In this document: positions 51,661-61,645 of the stretch, one piece after another | Numbering within the stretch: position 1 is the stretch's first letter | Layout: each line of letters opens with the position of its first letter | Assembly: GCF_014884385.1 (NCBI RefSeq) | Contig: NZ_WKFH01000003.1 | Location: 3,566,001-3,630,000, forward strand | DNA length: 64,000 nucleotides | Source of the DNA: Phycobacter azelaicus | Lineage (GTDB): Bacteria > Pseudomonadota > Alphaproteobacteria > Rhodobacterales > Rhodobacteraceae | Direction: 5' to 3' | The notes under the pieces: generated by a model | The model's input: only the letters and a program-made list of their open reading frames with translations | Told to the model about the DNA's origin: nothing | Database searches by the model: none | Made by a program: the position numbers and the translations under genes

Positions 51661-52206
51661 ATGCGCATTCTTTCTCTTGCCATCGGCACCTGCCTGGCCC
51701 TCTCACCCATTTGCGCTCCGGTTGCCCTTGCCCAGACCTATCAAAGCGGCAATTGGGCTGCGGCCAAGGTCGGGCAGGTTTGCTATGTCTTCACACAGCG
51801 CGCGGCGCGGGACACCTCGGGCGCCTTGGTCTTCTCGTTTGGCCCTGGCGGCTACAACGCAGGCTTTGCCTATGAATATGCCCCCTGGCCGGGCGAAAGC
51901 GGCGCCCCTTGGGATCGAGACGACTCCGTCATCCTTGAGATCGACGGACAGGAAATCTGGCTGGGGGAGGAAATGTTCACCGATGAGGGGCTCCATGGCT
52001 ACCGCGCCGACATGACCGGCGGTTTTGTGCCCGAGATGATCACGGCTCTGCAGGCCTCCCGATCCACCGTAAGCGTGAATTTCGATCGCCCAGCCAAGGG
52101 CGAGGTCTGGCTTTACGGCTCTTTCGCAAGCGAAGGCTTTTCTGCGTCTCTGAGCGAAGCCGGCGCCATGTGCGGCTTTGATCCAAACAGGCTGCCGGCC
52201 TCCTGA
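51661..52206 (+). CDS. Secreted protein, IalB-like
   Basis: From ATG 51661 the product has 181 residues and a signal peptide (ILSLAIGTCLALSPICAPVALAQ). The mature part is mainly beta (GQVCYVFTQRAARDTSGALVFSFGPGGYN, DSVILEIDGQEIWLGEEMF). This resembles, weakly, proteins of the invasion-associated locus B (IalB) type, with a two-Cys pattern. Function unknown; it may bind a small or surface ligand. It stands alone between infC and a methyltransferase gene. Confidence 0.6.
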   Translation: MRILSLAIGTCLALSPICAPVALAQTYQSGNWAAAKVGQVCYVFTQRAARDTSGALVFSFGPGGYNAGFAYEYAPWPGESGAPWDRDDSVILEIDGQEIWLGEEMFTDEGLHGYRADMTGGFVPEMITALQASRSTVSVNFDRPAKGEVWLYGSFASEGFSASLSEAGAMCGFDPNRLPAS

Positions 52207-52314
52207 CGCGGCAACCCGCCGAGCTGCCCGCCGACATGCCCCCGCCGCTTGACTGCGCCGGGGGCATGGTCATTGTGAAGCCTGAAAAGACGCAGATCGG
52301 GCGGAGTATTCGGC

Positions 52315-52914
52315 ATGTGGGAAGAACGGTATTCAAAGTCAGACGGGTATGTCTTTGGCACGGATCCGGCGCAGTTTCTGGTTGAACACAGCGCCTACCT
52401 GACTGCTGGTCACACAGCCCTCTCCGTTGCCGATGGAGAGGGGCGCAACTCGGTCTACATGGCTGAAAAAGGTATGGATGTCACCGCCTATGAGTTCGCC
52501 CCCACCGCCATTGCCCGCGCCCGTGATCTGGCCACCGAGCGTGGCGTTTCAGTGGATTTTCGCGAGGTGGATATCCTGAACCATGACTGGCCAGAGGGGG
52601 CCTTTGATCTGGTGGCTGGCATCTTCATCCAGTTCGTCGGCCCCGAGGCACGCAAGATTCAGTTCGAAGGCATGAAACGCAGCCTCAAACCCGGCGGAGT
52701 GCTGCTGTTGCATGGTTACACACCGGAGCAGCTGGAGTTCGGCACGGGTGGGCCGCCCTTTGCCGAAAACATGTACACAGAAGACCAGCTTGCCGATGAT
52801 TTCGACGGTTGGGAAATCCTTGAAAACCGCGCCTACGAGCGTGAAGTCCAAGAGGGGCGCGGTCACCAAGGCATGTCTGCCCTCATCGATTTCGTTGCCC
52901 GCAAGCCCGGCTGA
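52315..52914 (+). CDS. Class I SAM-dependent methyltransferase (TehB-like)
   Basis: A 199-residue methyltransferase. The SAM motif I is ALSVADGEGRNSVYMAEKG near 36-54 and motif II is FDLVAGIFIQFV near 96-107. It resembles the TehB/thiopurine-type group that methylates tellurite, thiols or similar small molecules. The C-terminus REVQEGRGHQGMSALIDFVARK is family-like. Substrate unknown. Confidence 0.82.
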   Translation: MWEERYSKSDGYVFGTDPAQFLVEHSAYLTAGHTALSVADGEGRNSVYMAEKGMDVTAYEFAPTAIARARDLATERGVSVDFREVDILNHDWPEGAFDLVAGIFIQFVGPEARKIQFEGMKRSLKPGGVLLLHGYTPEQLEFGTGGPPFAENMYTEDQLADDFDGWEILENRAYEREVQEGRGHQGMSALIDFVARKPG

Positions 52915-52969
52915 CCGAAACGAAAAGGGCCCCGCGCTGCGAAGCCCTTCCCGATTTTGAGAGTTGGAG

Positions 52970-53761
52970 TTAGCTGGCAGCCGCCACGGCGCGCTTGGTC
53001 AGAACGCCGATCAGATGGGCGCGGTATTCCTTTGTCGCGTGAATGTCGGCCATCATGTTTGACGGTTCCACCTGCAGCCCCTCCACGGCATCCGGGCTAA
53101 ACGAGCCGCCCAGCGCCGCTTCGGCCTCGCTCCAACGGAAGACGCCTTCCTCGGACGCACCGGTTACCGCCACGCGCACGCCATCAGCGAACCGAGCCAC
53201 AAAAACGCCCACCATGGCAAAGCGCGAAGCGGGTTGGACAAACTTCTGATAGTTCGCCGCCTCCGGCACCGGGAAGCGTACGCCGGTGATGATCTCACCC
53301 TCTTCCAAAGCTGTGGTGAACATGCCCTGGAAATAGTCATCCGCCGCAATCTCGCGGGAATTGGTGATGATGGTTGCGCCACTTCCCAGCGCCGCCGCCG
53401 GATAGCAGGCCGCCGGGTCATTGTTGGCGAGCGAGCCGCCAATGGTACCCCGGTTGCGCACGGCAGGATCGCCAATATGGCTGGCCAGATCCGCCAGCGC
53501 CGGGTAGTGGGCCGCGGCCTCGGCTGCGACGGTGGCATGGGTGGTGGCGCCACCGATCGAAAGGCTGCCGTCATCGTTGCGGCAGACACCCTGCATCTCT
53601 CCGATGCCGCTGAGCGAGACCAGTTTCGAGGGCATCGCAAGACGCTGTTTCATCGTCGGCAGCAGCGTCTGACCGCCGCCCAGCGCCTGGGCGTCCTCCG
53701 CGCCGAGCGCGGCAACCGCATCGGCAATGGTGGCCGGTTTTTCAAACTCGAAATTATACAT
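52970..53761 (-). CDS. coxM: CO-dehydrogenase-type FAD subunit
   Basis: ATG 53761 gives 263 residues. It is the medium (FAD) subunit of a molybdenum hydroxylase. FAD-binding signatures are [15 protein letters not shown] near the N-terminus and [23 protein letters not shown] in the middle. It passes electrons from the iron-sulfur subunit to an acceptor. It is third in the operon (order S-L-M) behind an intercistronic hairpin. The substrate of the whole enzyme may not be CO, because the large subunit is of form II. Confidence 0.93.
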   Translation of the reverse strand: MYNFEFEKPATIADAVAALGAEDAQALGGGQTLLPTMKQRLAMPSKLVSLSGIGEMQGVCRNDDGSLSIGGATTHATVAAEAAAHYPALADLASHIGDPAVRNRGTIGGSLANNDPAACYPAAALGSGATIITNSREIAADDYFQGMFTTALEEGEIITGVRFPVPEAANYQKFVQPASRFAMVGVFVARFADGVRVAVTGASEEGVFRWSEAEAALGGSFSPDAVEGLQVEPSNMMADIHATKEYRAHLIGVLTKRAVAAAS

Positions 53762-53829
53762 TCCGTTTTCCTTCCCAAAGAATTCCAGGGCGTGGCCCCT
53801 TGTTCTTTTGTCCAAAACTATCGGGATGG

Positions 53830-53850
53830 AGGGGCGCAGCCTGCGCCCCT
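53830..53850 (-). promoter_or_regulatory. Intercistronic hairpin between coxL and coxM
   Basis: AGGGGCGCAG-C-CTGCGCCCCT is a near-perfect inverted repeat of two 10-base arms. There is no strong T run, so it may protect or partly end the mRNA. Confidence 0.5.
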
Positions 53851-53858
53851 GCCCCGGT

Positions 53859-56222
53859 TCAGCTGTTCAGCGCCGTCCAGACCCGGTTTGGGGTCAGCGG
53901 CATGTCGATATGGGTCACATCCTTGCCAGCGGCCTGCAGCGCATCCACCACCGCGTTGACCACCGCCGGGGGCGATCCGATGGCGCCGGCCTCACCGCAG
54001 CCCTTCACGCCCAATGGGTTGTGGGTGCAAGGCGTCTGGCAGGAGTGATCCACCTGGTAGAAGGGCACATCATCCGCACGCGGCATCGCGTAATCCATGT
54101 AAGACGCCGACAGCAGCTGGCCGTTCTCGTCATAGACACACCCTTCGAGCAGCGCTTGACCGATGCCCTGACCGATCCCACCGTGCACCTGGCCATCCAC
54201 GATCATCGGGTTGACGATATTTCCAAAGTCATCCGCCGCAGCGAAACGCTCAATGGTTACCTTTCCGGTTTCCGGATCGACCTCCACCTCGCAGGCATAG
54301 GCGCCCGAGGGATAGGTGAAGTTCGCCGGATCGTAGAAGGCGGTTTCCTCCAGCCCCGGCTCCATATCCTCAAGCGGGTAGTTGTGGGGGACATAGGCCG
54401 CCAGCGTGACATCACCCCATGCAAGGGATTTGTCCGTGCCCGCAACCGAGAATTGGCCATCCTTCAGCTCGATATCCGCATCAGACGCTTCCAGGATATG
54501 GGCGGCGATCTTCTTGGCCTTGGCGATGATCTTTTCGGTCGCACGCACCATGGCCGAGCCACCCACGGCGAGGGAGCGCGAGCCATAGGTGCCCATGCCC
54601 ATCGGCGTATTGGCAGTGTCGCCATGAACGATCTCGACCATGCTTTCGTCGATACCGATCATATCCGCGATCACCTGCGGGAAGGAGGTTTCATGCCCCT
54701 GCCCATGGCTGTGGCTGCCGGTCATCACCACCAGACCGCCGGTCGCATTGACCCGCACCGTGGCGCTTTCGTAAAGACCAGCGCGCGCACCAAGCTGCCC
54801 CACGAGGTTCGACGGAGCGATGCCGCAGGCCTCGATGTAGCAGTTGACGCCAAGGCCGCGCAGCTTGCCGTTCTTCTGGCTCTCGGCGCGGCGCGCCTCG
54901 AACCCGGCGAAATCGGCAACCTCTTCCAGCTTGTCCATGGTCGCGTTGTAATCACCGGTGTCATATTCCACCGCCACCGGGGTGGCATAGGGGAATTCGG
55001 TGATAAAGTTTTGACGGCGAAGCGCAACGGGATCCACGCCCAGCTCGCGCGCAGCTTTGTCAATCACCCGCTCCAGCTGGAAGGTCGCCTCGGGGCGGCC
55101 CGCACCGCGATAGGCATCCACCGGCACGGTGTTGGTGAAGACGGCCTTCACGTTCACATAGATCAGCGGCGTCTTGTAGTTGCCCGCCATCAGCGTGCCA
55201 TGCAGCCAGGTGGGGACCGAGGGCGCAAAGGTCGACAGATACGCACCCATATTGGCGTAGGTATCCGTGCGCAGCGCGGTGAAGTTGTTGTCTGCGTCCA
55301 GCGCCAATTCGATCTTGGTCACATGGTCGCGCCCGTGAGCATCGGTCATGAAGGCTTCTGACCGGGTGGAGGTCCATTTGACCGCCCGGTTCAGCGCCTT
55401 GGCCGCGAAGGTGCAGAAGGCCTCTTCGGCGTAGTGAAAGATCTTGGTACCGAAACCGCCGCCCACATCGGGGGCGATGACGCGCAGCTTGTGCTCAGGG
55501 ATGCCCAAGACGAAGGCGCCCATCAGAAGGCGGATCACATGCGGGTTCTGCGAGGTGGTATAAAGCGTCGATTCCCCGGTGGCACGGTTGAAATCGCCCA
55601 CCGCCACGCGCGGCTCCATCGGGTTTGCGACCAGACGGTTGTTGACCAGCTCCAGCGTGGTCACATGGGCGGCCTTGGCAAAGGCTTCCTCGACCGCCGG
55701 TTTGTTTTCTTCCACGAAACCCCAGTCATAGCAAAGGTTCGAGGTGAGATCGTCATGCACCTTGGGGGCGCCCTCCTTGACGGCCTCCTTCATGTCGATG
55801 ACGGCGGGCAGTTCCTCGATATCAAGCTCGATCGCCTCTGCCGCGTCGCGGGCCTGTTCGCGGCTTTCGGCCACGACGGCTGCGATGGCATCGCCCACAT
55901 AGCGGACCTTACCCTGGGCCAGCACCGGGTGGGCCGGTTCCTGCATCGGTTCACCATGGCGGTCTGTCACCTGCCAGCCGCAGGGGATGGATCCCACGCC
56001 TTCGAAATCGGCTCCGGTGAAGATGCGGATGACGCCGGGCATGGCAGCAGCCGCGGTGGTGTCGATGCCGTTGATCTTGCCATGGGCCACGTCCGAGCGC
56101 AGGAAATGCACATAGGCCTGGCCTTGCAGGTTGATGTCGTCGGTGTAATTGCCGGTTCCCGTCAGGAACCGCAGGTCTTCGCGCCGTTTGGGGCTGGCGC
56201 CGATGCCACTATCCTTTGGCAT
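53859..56222 (-). CDS. coxL: Molybdenum hydroxylase large subunit (CoxL form II)
   Basis: ATG 56222 gives 787 residues. The molybdopterin-binding catalytic subunit has the active-site loop [19 protein letters not shown], the form II signature; form I CO dehydrogenase would have AYXCSFR with the selenium- or copper-binding Cys. [21 protein letters not shown] and [14 protein letters not shown] segments support the fold. Form II enzymes oxidise uncertain substrates, possibly aldehydes, purines or CO at low rate. It is preceded by coxS and followed by coxM. Confidence 0.93.
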   Translation of the reverse strand: MPKDSGIGASPKRREDLRFLTGTGNYTDDINLQGQAYVHFLRSDVAHGKINGIDTTAAAAMPGVIRIFTGADFEGVGSIPCGWQVTDRHGEPMQEPAHPVLAQGKVRYVGDAIAAVVAESREQARDAAEAIELDIEELPAVIDMKEAVKEGAPKVHDDLTSNLCYDWGFVEENKPAVEEAFAKAAHVTTLELVNNRLVANPMEPRVAVGDFNRATGESTLYTTSQNPHVIRLLMGAFVLGIPEHKLRVIAPDVGGGFGTKIFHYAEEAFCTFAAKALNRAVKWTSTRSEAFMTDAHGRDHVTKIELALDADNNFTALRTDTYANMGAYLSTFAPSVPTWLHGTLMAGNYKTPLIYVNVKAVFTNTVPVDAYRGAGRPEATFQLERVIDKAARELGVDPVALRRQNFITEFPYATPVAVEYDTGDYNATMDKLEEVADFAGFEARRAESQKNGKLRGLGVNCYIEACGIAPSNLVGQLGARAGLYESATVRVNATGGLVVMTGSHSHGQGHETSFPQVIADMIGIDESMVEIVHGDTANTPMGMGTYGSRSLAVGGSAMVRATEKIIAKAKKIAAHILEASDADIELKDGQFSVAGTDKSLAWGDVTLAAYVPHNYPLEDMEPGLEETAFYDPANFTYPSGAYACEVEVDPETGKVTIERFAAADDFGNIVNPMIVDGQVHGGIGQGIGQALLEGCVYDENGQLLSASYMDYAMPRADDVPFYQVDHSCQTPCTHNPLGVKGCGEAGAIGSPPAVVNAVVDALQAAGKDVTHIDMPLTPNRVWTALNS

Positions 56223-56326
56223 ATTCCAATTCTCCTCCCTGGATGATGCGTCTGATGCGCATCTCTTGGTCATGCAAATTCTTTTACCGGGGCAACGCCT
56301 CCCTGCGTGGCCCTCAGCCCATTGAC

Positions 56327-56812
56327 TTATTCGGCAGCAATGGCCGAGACGTCCTGACCGGATGCAGCCATGATCGCTTTCACAATGTTGTGGTAGCCGG
56401 TGCAGCGGCAGATATTGCCTTCCAGATAGGCGCGCACCTCAGCCTCGGTCGGCTTGGGGTTGTCTTTCAGCAGCGCCGCTGCCGACATCACCATGCCCGG
56501 CGTGCAGAATCCGCATTGAAGCCCGTGATGATCCTGGAACGCCTGCTGAATCGCGTTGAGCGTTCCATCCGGGGCAGCCTGCCCTTCGATGGTCGAAACC
56601 TCTGCGCCATCGGCCTCGGCGGCCAGCATGGTGCAGGATTTGACTGCCTTGCCGTTGACATGCACCACGCAGGCGCCGCACTGGCTGGTGTCACAGCCCA
56701 CATGTGTTCCCGTGAGACCCAGATCCTCGCGCAGAAATGACGACAGAAGCGTGCGCCCCTCGACATCACCGCTGGCGGATTTGCCGTTCACGGTCATTGA
56801 GACCTTCGCCAT
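56327..56812 (-). CDS. coxS: Molybdenum hydroxylase iron-sulfur subunit
   Basis: ATG 56812 (AGGAATTC upstream) gives 161 residues. Two [2Fe-2S] domains are seen: the N-terminal plant-ferredoxin type with [16 protein letters not shown] and the helical C-terminal one with [10 protein letters not shown] and [11 protein letters not shown]. It relays electrons from molybdenum to FAD. It is the first gene of the S-L-M operon. Confidence 0.95.
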   Translation of the reverse strand: MAKVSMTVNGKSASGDVEGRTLLSSFLREDLGLTGTHVGCDTSQCGACVVHVNGKAVKSCTMLAAEADGAEVSTIEGQAAPDGTLNAIQQAFQDHHGLQCGFCTPGMVMSAAALLKDNPKPTEAEVRAYLEGNICRCTGYHNIVKAIMAASGQDVSAIAAE

Positions 56813-56995
56813 GAATTCCTCCCATTCGCTACTTTTGTTGGCTGAGAGGGAGTTAAGCACGGGATCCCCTTTGCGCGAACCCCCTGAAATGCATTCGCCC
56901 CCAACATTTTTGTCAAACGGTCAAATCAGGCGTATAACCGCCTGAGCTTCCCGGACATTCTGAACATTAGAACGTCACGTCCGTGGCGCTTTCGG

Positions 56996-58006
56996 TCATC
57001 CTGTCCCGTTCCAGCCGGAGCGGCGCGGCAAGGGGCGGGTGGGAATCTCTTTCAGCAGTCCGCCGACTCCCATTGCGGCTATATCTGCCGATGTCACTTC
57101 AATCCCGCAAATCACCCGCTCAAGCACCCAATCGGCCCCATTGAGCGCCGGAGAGCGGGCACAGCCCGGCAGACCGATCACCGATTTTTCTCCAAGCTTG
57201 CCGATAAACAACAGATTGCCCGGATCCACAGGCATGCCAAAGCGCGTCACCTGCCCGCCCGCATCACGCAGGGCCTGCGGCGCGACGTCCATGGGATCGG
57301 ATGTGGCGGAGCCAGTAAGAATCAGGATTACCTCACCCGGAGCATATGCAATGGCCTCGGCCAACTCCCCTTCCCGGTGCGGAATCACCATGCGGTCTGT
57401 CAGTTCCATCCCCATACGCTCAAGCCGCCCGGCCATAGACCTACGCCCCTTGTCCGACGGGATCTCCTCGCTCACACGGGTTTCGATCAGGGTTGCCGTT
57501 CTGTAAACTGGCGGCAGCACGCGTAATGCGCCGCCCGCACCGGTTGCGGCATGAGACAGCTGCGCCTCGGGTACTCCGTAGGCAATAATCTTGATGGTGG
57601 CGACCATACCCTCCGCATCCACTCGGTGATACTCTGGCACCGTCGCGATAGAGATCATCGGATCCACGGCATTGACCGCCTCCAGCCGCGGGCGGTCCAG
57701 CGCGACGATGCCGCAGCTTTTCGCGTACAGGTTCACACGCCCGGCCCCGGCGCCGGAAATACGCAGTCCTTGCGCGGTCTCATCAGGAACAATGGCACGG
57801 GCAAGCGCCTGGGCGGCCACATCCTCGTGCAGGTCGCCTCTCTCAAGTCGGGCAACGGTCACCTCACCGAAGCCGCTCGCCGCCAGATTGGTCAGGTGCT
57901 GCGCGCTCAGCAACGTGCCCTTGGCGATCTTGCCCGTCGGAAGCTGCAGCGAATGCGCCAGGATGGTGCCTTCCGCCTGTTCCAGCGAAACAGGTCCGAA
58001 CCTCAT
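56996..58006 (-). CDS. MoeA/MogA-like molybdopterin-binding protein
   Basis: A 336-residue protein with a MoeA/CinA-type molybdopterin-binding domain in its second half (VILILTGSATSDPMDVAPQAL and VIGLPGCARSPALNG). Homologues beside cox genes, as I recall them, often continue into a MobA/MocA-type nucleotidyltransferase domain; that part is missing here. It overlaps the XdhC gene by 4 bases. It probably helps prepare the molybdenum cytosine dinucleotide for CoxL. Confidence 0.8.
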   Translation of the reverse strand: MRFGPVSLEQAEGTILAHSLQLPTGKIAKGTLLSAQHLTNLAASGFGEVTVARLERGDLHEDVAAQALARAIVPDETAQGLRISGAGAGRVNLYAKSCGIVALDRPRLEAVNAVDPMISIATVPEYHRVDAEGMVATIKIIAYGVPEAQLSHAATGAGGALRVLPPVYRTATLIETRVSEEIPSDKGRRSMAGRLERMGMELTDRMVIPHREGELAEAIAYAPGEVILILTGSATSDPMDVAPQALRDAGGQVTRFGMPVDPGNLLFIGKLGEKSVIGLPGCARSPALNGADWVLERVICGIEVTSADIAAMGVGGLLKEIPTRPLPRRSGWNGTG

Positions 58007-58986
58007 GGCCGTTTTCCCCGCAGAACTGCGGTCATTTCGGCCAGGATCGACACGGCGATCTCGGACGGGCCTGCAGCACCGATATCAAGGCCGATGGGGC
58101 CGTGGATGCGCGCGATCTGCTCTGTCGTAAAGCCACCTGCGGTCAGCCTATCCACCCGTTTGGCATGGGTGCGGGTCGAGCCCAGTGCACCGATATAGAA
58201 ACAGTCAGCGCCAAGCGCCGCCTCCAGCGCGGGGTCGTCAAGTTTCGGATCATGGGTCAGGAGCACCAGCGCGGTGCGCGCATCCAGGCCAAGCTTTTCC
58301 ACCGCCTCGTCGGGCCAGTCGTCCATCAGCCGCTCACCGGGAAAACGCGCGGCGGCGGCAAAGGCTTCACGCGGGTCGATCACCACTGGATCATAGCCCG
58401 CGATCCGCGCCATGGGCACCAAGGCCTGCGCGATGTGCACCGCGCCCACCACGATCAGCCGCAGCGGCGGGTTGTGCACGGCGACAAAAGTCTTGCCATC
58501 TTCCTCAACCCCTGAGCGATCCATGCGCAACCGGTCCGCATAGCCATCCCGCACCAGACGCCGCGCGCCGGTTTCCAGATCCACCTCATAGGCCAGCGCC
58601 TGACGCGCCTTGCGGGCCACGACCAGCTCTCCCAGCAGTTCGACCGGCAGGGCTCCGCCCACGGGTTCCACCAGCACCTTGATGGTGCCCCCACAGGCGA
58701 GCCCCACGGCAAAGGCATCATCATCACTGACCCCGAATTCCAAGAGGCGGTGCTGACCGTCCTGAATGGCCTCCAGCGCCTCGAAGACAACCGCGCTTTC
58801 GACGCAGCCGCCCGAAACCGAGCCTTCGATCCGGCCATCACCGCCCACGACCAGCTGCGATCCGGCCCGGCGCGGCGCCGAACCCCAGGTCTGCACCACC
58901 GTGGCCAGGGCTGCCCCCGTGCCATTCTGGTGCCAGTCCAGCGCCACCTCAGGCGCGTTCTCAAACCGCGCGAGTTCCCCTGTCAT
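58003..58986 (-). CDS. XdhC/CoxF-family cofactor-insertion protein
   Basis: A 327-residue protein. The N-terminal XdhC/CoxI domain carries SVSGGCVESAVVFEALEA and LACGGTIKVLVEPVGG with conserved Cys; a Rossmann domain follows (IVVGAVHIAQALVPMARIAGY, ALGADCFYIGALGSTRTHAKRV). XdhC proteins bind molybdenum cofactor, protect it and hand it to the apoenzyme. It overlaps the MoeA-like gene, and the operon includes coxSLM downstream. Confidence 0.92.
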   Translation of the reverse strand: MTGELARFENAPEVALDWHQNGTGAALATVVQTWGSAPRRAGSQLVVGGDGRIEGSVSGGCVESAVVFEALEAIQDGQHRLLEFGVSDDDAFAVGLACGGTIKVLVEPVGGALPVELLGELVVARKARQALAYEVDLETGARRLVRDGYADRLRMDRSGVEEDGKTFVAVHNPPLRLIVVGAVHIAQALVPMARIAGYDPVVIDPREAFAAAARFPGERLMDDWPDEAVEKLGLDARTALVLLTHDPKLDDPALEAALGADCFYIGALGSTRTHAKRVDRLTAGGFTTEQIARIHGPIGLDIGAAGPSEIAVSILAEMTAVLRGKRP

Positions 58987-59080
58987 GCAATCCTCCCGGC
59001 GTGTCTTCCGCCCCTATTGCCCCCAAGGTTGACGCGAAGGCCAGCGGTTTCAAGCCGAAAACGCATCCCAAAACGCAACA

Positions 59081-59102
59081 CGCCCGCCGGATCCGGCGGG
59101 CG
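59081..59102 (-). terminator. Terminator after the YeeE/YedE pair
   Basis: A 22-base perfect palindrome (CGCCCGCCGGA and its complement) is followed on the minus strand by TGTTGCGTTTT. It lies about 30 bases past the stop at 59133. Confidence 0.75.
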
Positions 59103-59132
59103 TCCTGGCCTGTCACAAGCGCGGGAGGGCGC

Positions 59133-59723
59133 TTATTCAGCCGGTTGCAGGTTCGATTTGGAGGGCGTCAGCCGCTCCGGCAGGGCAAAGGCCAGCGCGA
59201 CGAAACCGAGGCCCAGAACAATGCCGAGGATATCGCCCGGCAGGGCCGTGATCCCGTCGAACTTCGATCCCGGAACGGTGCCAATGGTGACCTTGCCGCC
59301 CGCGACAGAATCCAGAAGGCCGCTCGATTTCCACATCGGGTAGGTGACCATATAGGCCGCAGCCCCCAACAGGCCGCCCGCGATGAAGAACAGCGCATCC
59401 TTGCGCCCAGAGGCCGCTGCAACAACGCCGGTGCCGGGGCAATAGCCCGCCAGCGCCCAGCCCGCGCCCAGCATGAGGCCACCGATGAAGACGCCCACAT
59501 AGGCGGCCTTCACTGACATGTGGCCCACATCGACAAAGCCCAGCATCTGCCCTGCGAACATCAGCACCGATCCGGTACCGATCGCCAGAAGGATGGTCTT
59601 GGCCAGGTTGAGGTTGGTGAGGTTCAGCATCTTGCCGATCATGTTGGGGTTGGAGGCGCCGATACGGTCCAGAACCGCACCAAAGGCCAGACCGATAACG
59701 ATCGCGAGAACGATAGACATCAT
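59133..59723 (-). CDS. YeeE/YedE-family sulfur transporter, second half
   Basis: A 196-residue membrane protein with five or so hydrophobic segments. It carries the family's GYCPGTGVVAAASGRKDALFF Cys motif near the middle. Split YeeE/YedE pairs (PmpA/PmpB or DUF6691 type) are thought to import thiosulfate or another sulfur compound, each half supplying pore cysteines. It is 3 bases downstream of the other half. Confidence 0.85.
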   Translation of the reverse strand: MMSIVLAIVIGLAFGAVLDRIGASNPNMIGKMLNLTNLNLAKTILLAIGTGSVLMFAGQMLGFVDVGHMSVKAAYVGVFIGGLMLGAGWALAGYCPGTGVVAAASGRKDALFFIAGGLLGAAAYMVTYPMWKSSGLLDSVAGGKVTIGTVPGSKFDGITALPGDILGIVLGLGFVALAFALPERLTPSKSNLQPAE

Positions 59724-59726
59724 GGC

Positions 59727-60281
59727 TCAGTCCTCCTTCTTGAACAGCATCAGGGATACGGGCACAGCGGCGGCAAAGGCACCGGCGGCAAAGATGTAGC
59801 CAGACAGCGAGGTCTGCATCATGCCCGACATCATGTGCCCCGAGGTACAGCCGCCCGCAAGGCGAGCGCCGTAAAGAACGATGAAGCCGCCGACAAAGGC
59901 CGCGCCGTAGCGCAGGGCGACACCGTCACCCATGTTGGCGCGCCACAGATCGGGGATGCTGCGCTCCCGCTCAGGCAGGCCGCCACGGGCCAGCACCGAC
60001 AAGAAGCCGCCCACCGCCATCGCCAGCACGAAGACAAAGCTGTAGTTCAGCGGGTTCATCACGGATTTGGCGTATTTGCCGTTCGATTTCGCCAGATAGG
60101 CATTGGTCGAGGTGTATCCTTCCTCGGTCTTGGTCACCAATTCGCTGTTCACCGCATCGCCTATGATCCCGTCCAGGATCACGAATTGCGTGGACACGCC
60201 AATCGGTTTGACCAGCAGCACCGCCAGGAAGAAGACGAACCCCAGCAGGAGCCCTCCGGTTTTCCAGTTCATGGCCATCAT
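59727..60281 (-). CDS. YeeE/YedE-family sulfur transporter, first half
   Basis: A 184-residue membrane protein with hydrophobic segments and the motif GARLAGGCTSGHMMSGMM, containing the conserved Cys of YeeE/YedE sulfur-uptake proteins. With the adjoining 196-residue protein it probably forms one transporter. A perfect dyad lies in its promoter, suggesting local control. It lies between the cox chaperones and XdhC. Confidence 0.88.
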   Translation of the reverse strand: MMAMNWKTGGLLLGFVFFLAVLLVKPIGVSTQFVILDGIIGDAVNSELVTKTEEGYTSTNAYLAKSNGKYAKSVMNPLNYSFVFVLAMAVGGFLSVLARGGLPERERSIPDLWRANMGDGVALRYGAAFVGGFIVLYGARLAGGCTSGHMMSGMMQTSLSGYIFAAGAFAAAVPVSLMLFKKED

Positions 60282-60297
60282 CAGCCTCCCATTTTAC

Positions 60298-60313
60298 ATT
60301 CCATCGCTGGAAT
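60298..60313. promoter_or_regulatory. Operator-like dyad upstream of the YeeE/YedE pair
   Basis: ATTCCA-TCGC-TGGAAT is a perfect inverted repeat 17 bases before the start at 60281. It overlaps a TATATT sequence that could be the -10 element, as expected for a repressor site such as an ArsR/BigR-type sulfide sensor. Confidence 0.5.
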
Positions 60314-60375
60314 ATAGCAGGCTTGCATCGGACCACGCTTGACCCAGATCAATTACATTCAATTTTCGGAATTGA

Positions 60376-61629
60376 TCAGAGCAGCGCCATAAGGCGCGCC
60401 TTTTCGCCCTGATCCTGCGGAGAGGAGATCACCCGCGCCAGATCTTCGAGCGAAGCGATGGAATGCCCGGCCCGGAAGCTGTCCACATGGGGCAGCATGG
60501 CGCGGATGCCTTGCGCCTTGGGGGCGAAGCCTTCCCAACGCAAAAGCGGGTTCAGCCAGATCAGTCGCCGCGATGACAGGTGGAGGCGCTGCATCTCCCC
60601 CGCCAGCTGATCCGGATCGTCCCGGTCCAGCCCGTCGGTGATCAGCAGCACCACCGCCCCCTGCCCCATGACCCGGCGTGACCAGTCGCGGTTGAAGTCA
60701 TGTAGGCAGGACCCGATCCGGGTGCCACCCTCCCAATCCTGCGCCTCAGCGCCCGCTGCCGCCAGCGCCGCATCCACATCACGCGTTGCCAGATGCCGGG
60801 TGATATTGGTGAGGCGCGTGCCAAAGGTGAAGCCATGCACCTTGGCCCAGCCCGCCCCCTTTTGGTTGGCAACCGAATGCAGAAAATGCAGCACAATGCG
60901 GCTGTATTGGCTCATGGAGCCGGAAATATCGCAAAGCACCACCAGATTGGGCCAGCGGATGCGCCGCTTGGCGCGAGCGATTTCCTGAAGGTCGCCGCCC
61001 CGGCGTGCGGCATTGCGCAATGTGCGCCGCCAGTCGGCGCGCTGGCCGCGCGGGGCGGCCATCAGGCGGCGCGACTGGATCGGCTGCACCGGCAGGCGCA
61101 TCTGCGCAAGGATGCGTTTGGCGCTGGCAACCTCGTCGGTGCTCATCTGCTCAAAATCAAGGCTGCGCAGGCGCTCCTCCGAGGACATGGTGAGCGAGGC
61201 GTCGATCTCAAACTCAGTGCCCTCTTCATCCTGGCCTTCGGGGAGGTCAACCTGATCGTTGGCCCCATCCAAAAGCGCCTCGGCAGCGCGTTTTTCCGCC
61301 GGTTTGGCGGCGCGTTCTTCCTGCACGCCCCGAATGGCGGGCAGCATTGCCGCCATCATGTGTTCCAGAAACCGAGGGTCGCGCCAATAGAGGCGGAAAA
61401 CCTGCGTAAAGACCGTGCGATGTTCGGGGCGCGTGACGAAACAGGCATGCAGCGCCCAGTAGAAATCCTGCCTGCTGGTGAAGCCCGCCGCCGCCACCGC
61501 CTCAACCGCATCAATCACCCGGCCCGGGCCGATGGGCAGCCCCGCCTTGCGCAGGGCGCGTGCAAAATGGGTGATGTTTTGGACGAGCTTGGGCTCGTCC
61601 GGCAGCGAGAGTTCGGGCAGTTCAACCAT
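60376..61629 (-). CDS. coxE: CoxE-like VWA-domain protein
   Basis: A 417-residue protein. The C-terminal VWA domain has LVVLCDISGSMSQYSR, the complete DxSxS metal-ion site, and AVVLLITDGLDRDD. The N-terminal half is charged and helical. CoxE proteins act with CoxD ATPases to install the copper/molybdenum centre of carbon monoxide dehydrogenase. The CoxD-like MoxR gene lies 16 bases upstream, and the cox structural genes are downstream. Confidence 0.9.
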   Translation of the reverse strand: MVELPELSLPDEPKLVQNITHFARALRKAGLPIGPGRVIDAVEAVAAAGFTSRQDFYWALHACFVTRPEHRTVFTQVFRLYWRDPRFLEHMMAAMLPAIRGVQEERAAKPAEKRAAEALLDGANDQVDLPEGQDEEGTEFEIDASLTMSSEERLRSLDFEQMSTDEVASAKRILAQMRLPVQPIQSRRLMAAPRGQRADWRRTLRNAARRGGDLQEIARAKRRIRWPNLVVLCDISGSMSQYSRIVLHFLHSVANQKGAGWAKVHGFTFGTRLTNITRHLATRDVDAALAAAGAEAQDWEGGTRIGSCLHDFNRDWSRRVMGQGAVVLLITDGLDRDDPDQLAGEMQRLHLSSRRLIWLNPLLRWEGFAPKAQGIRAMLPHVDSFRAGHSIASLEDLARVISSPQDQGEKARLMALL

Positions 61630-61645
61630 CAGATCAGCGCCAAAG

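Noticed and set aside
53727..55361. A 544-codon plus-strand open frame opposite coxL
   Set aside because: Antisense shadow of coxL and coxM; composition and lack of motifs argue against a real gene.
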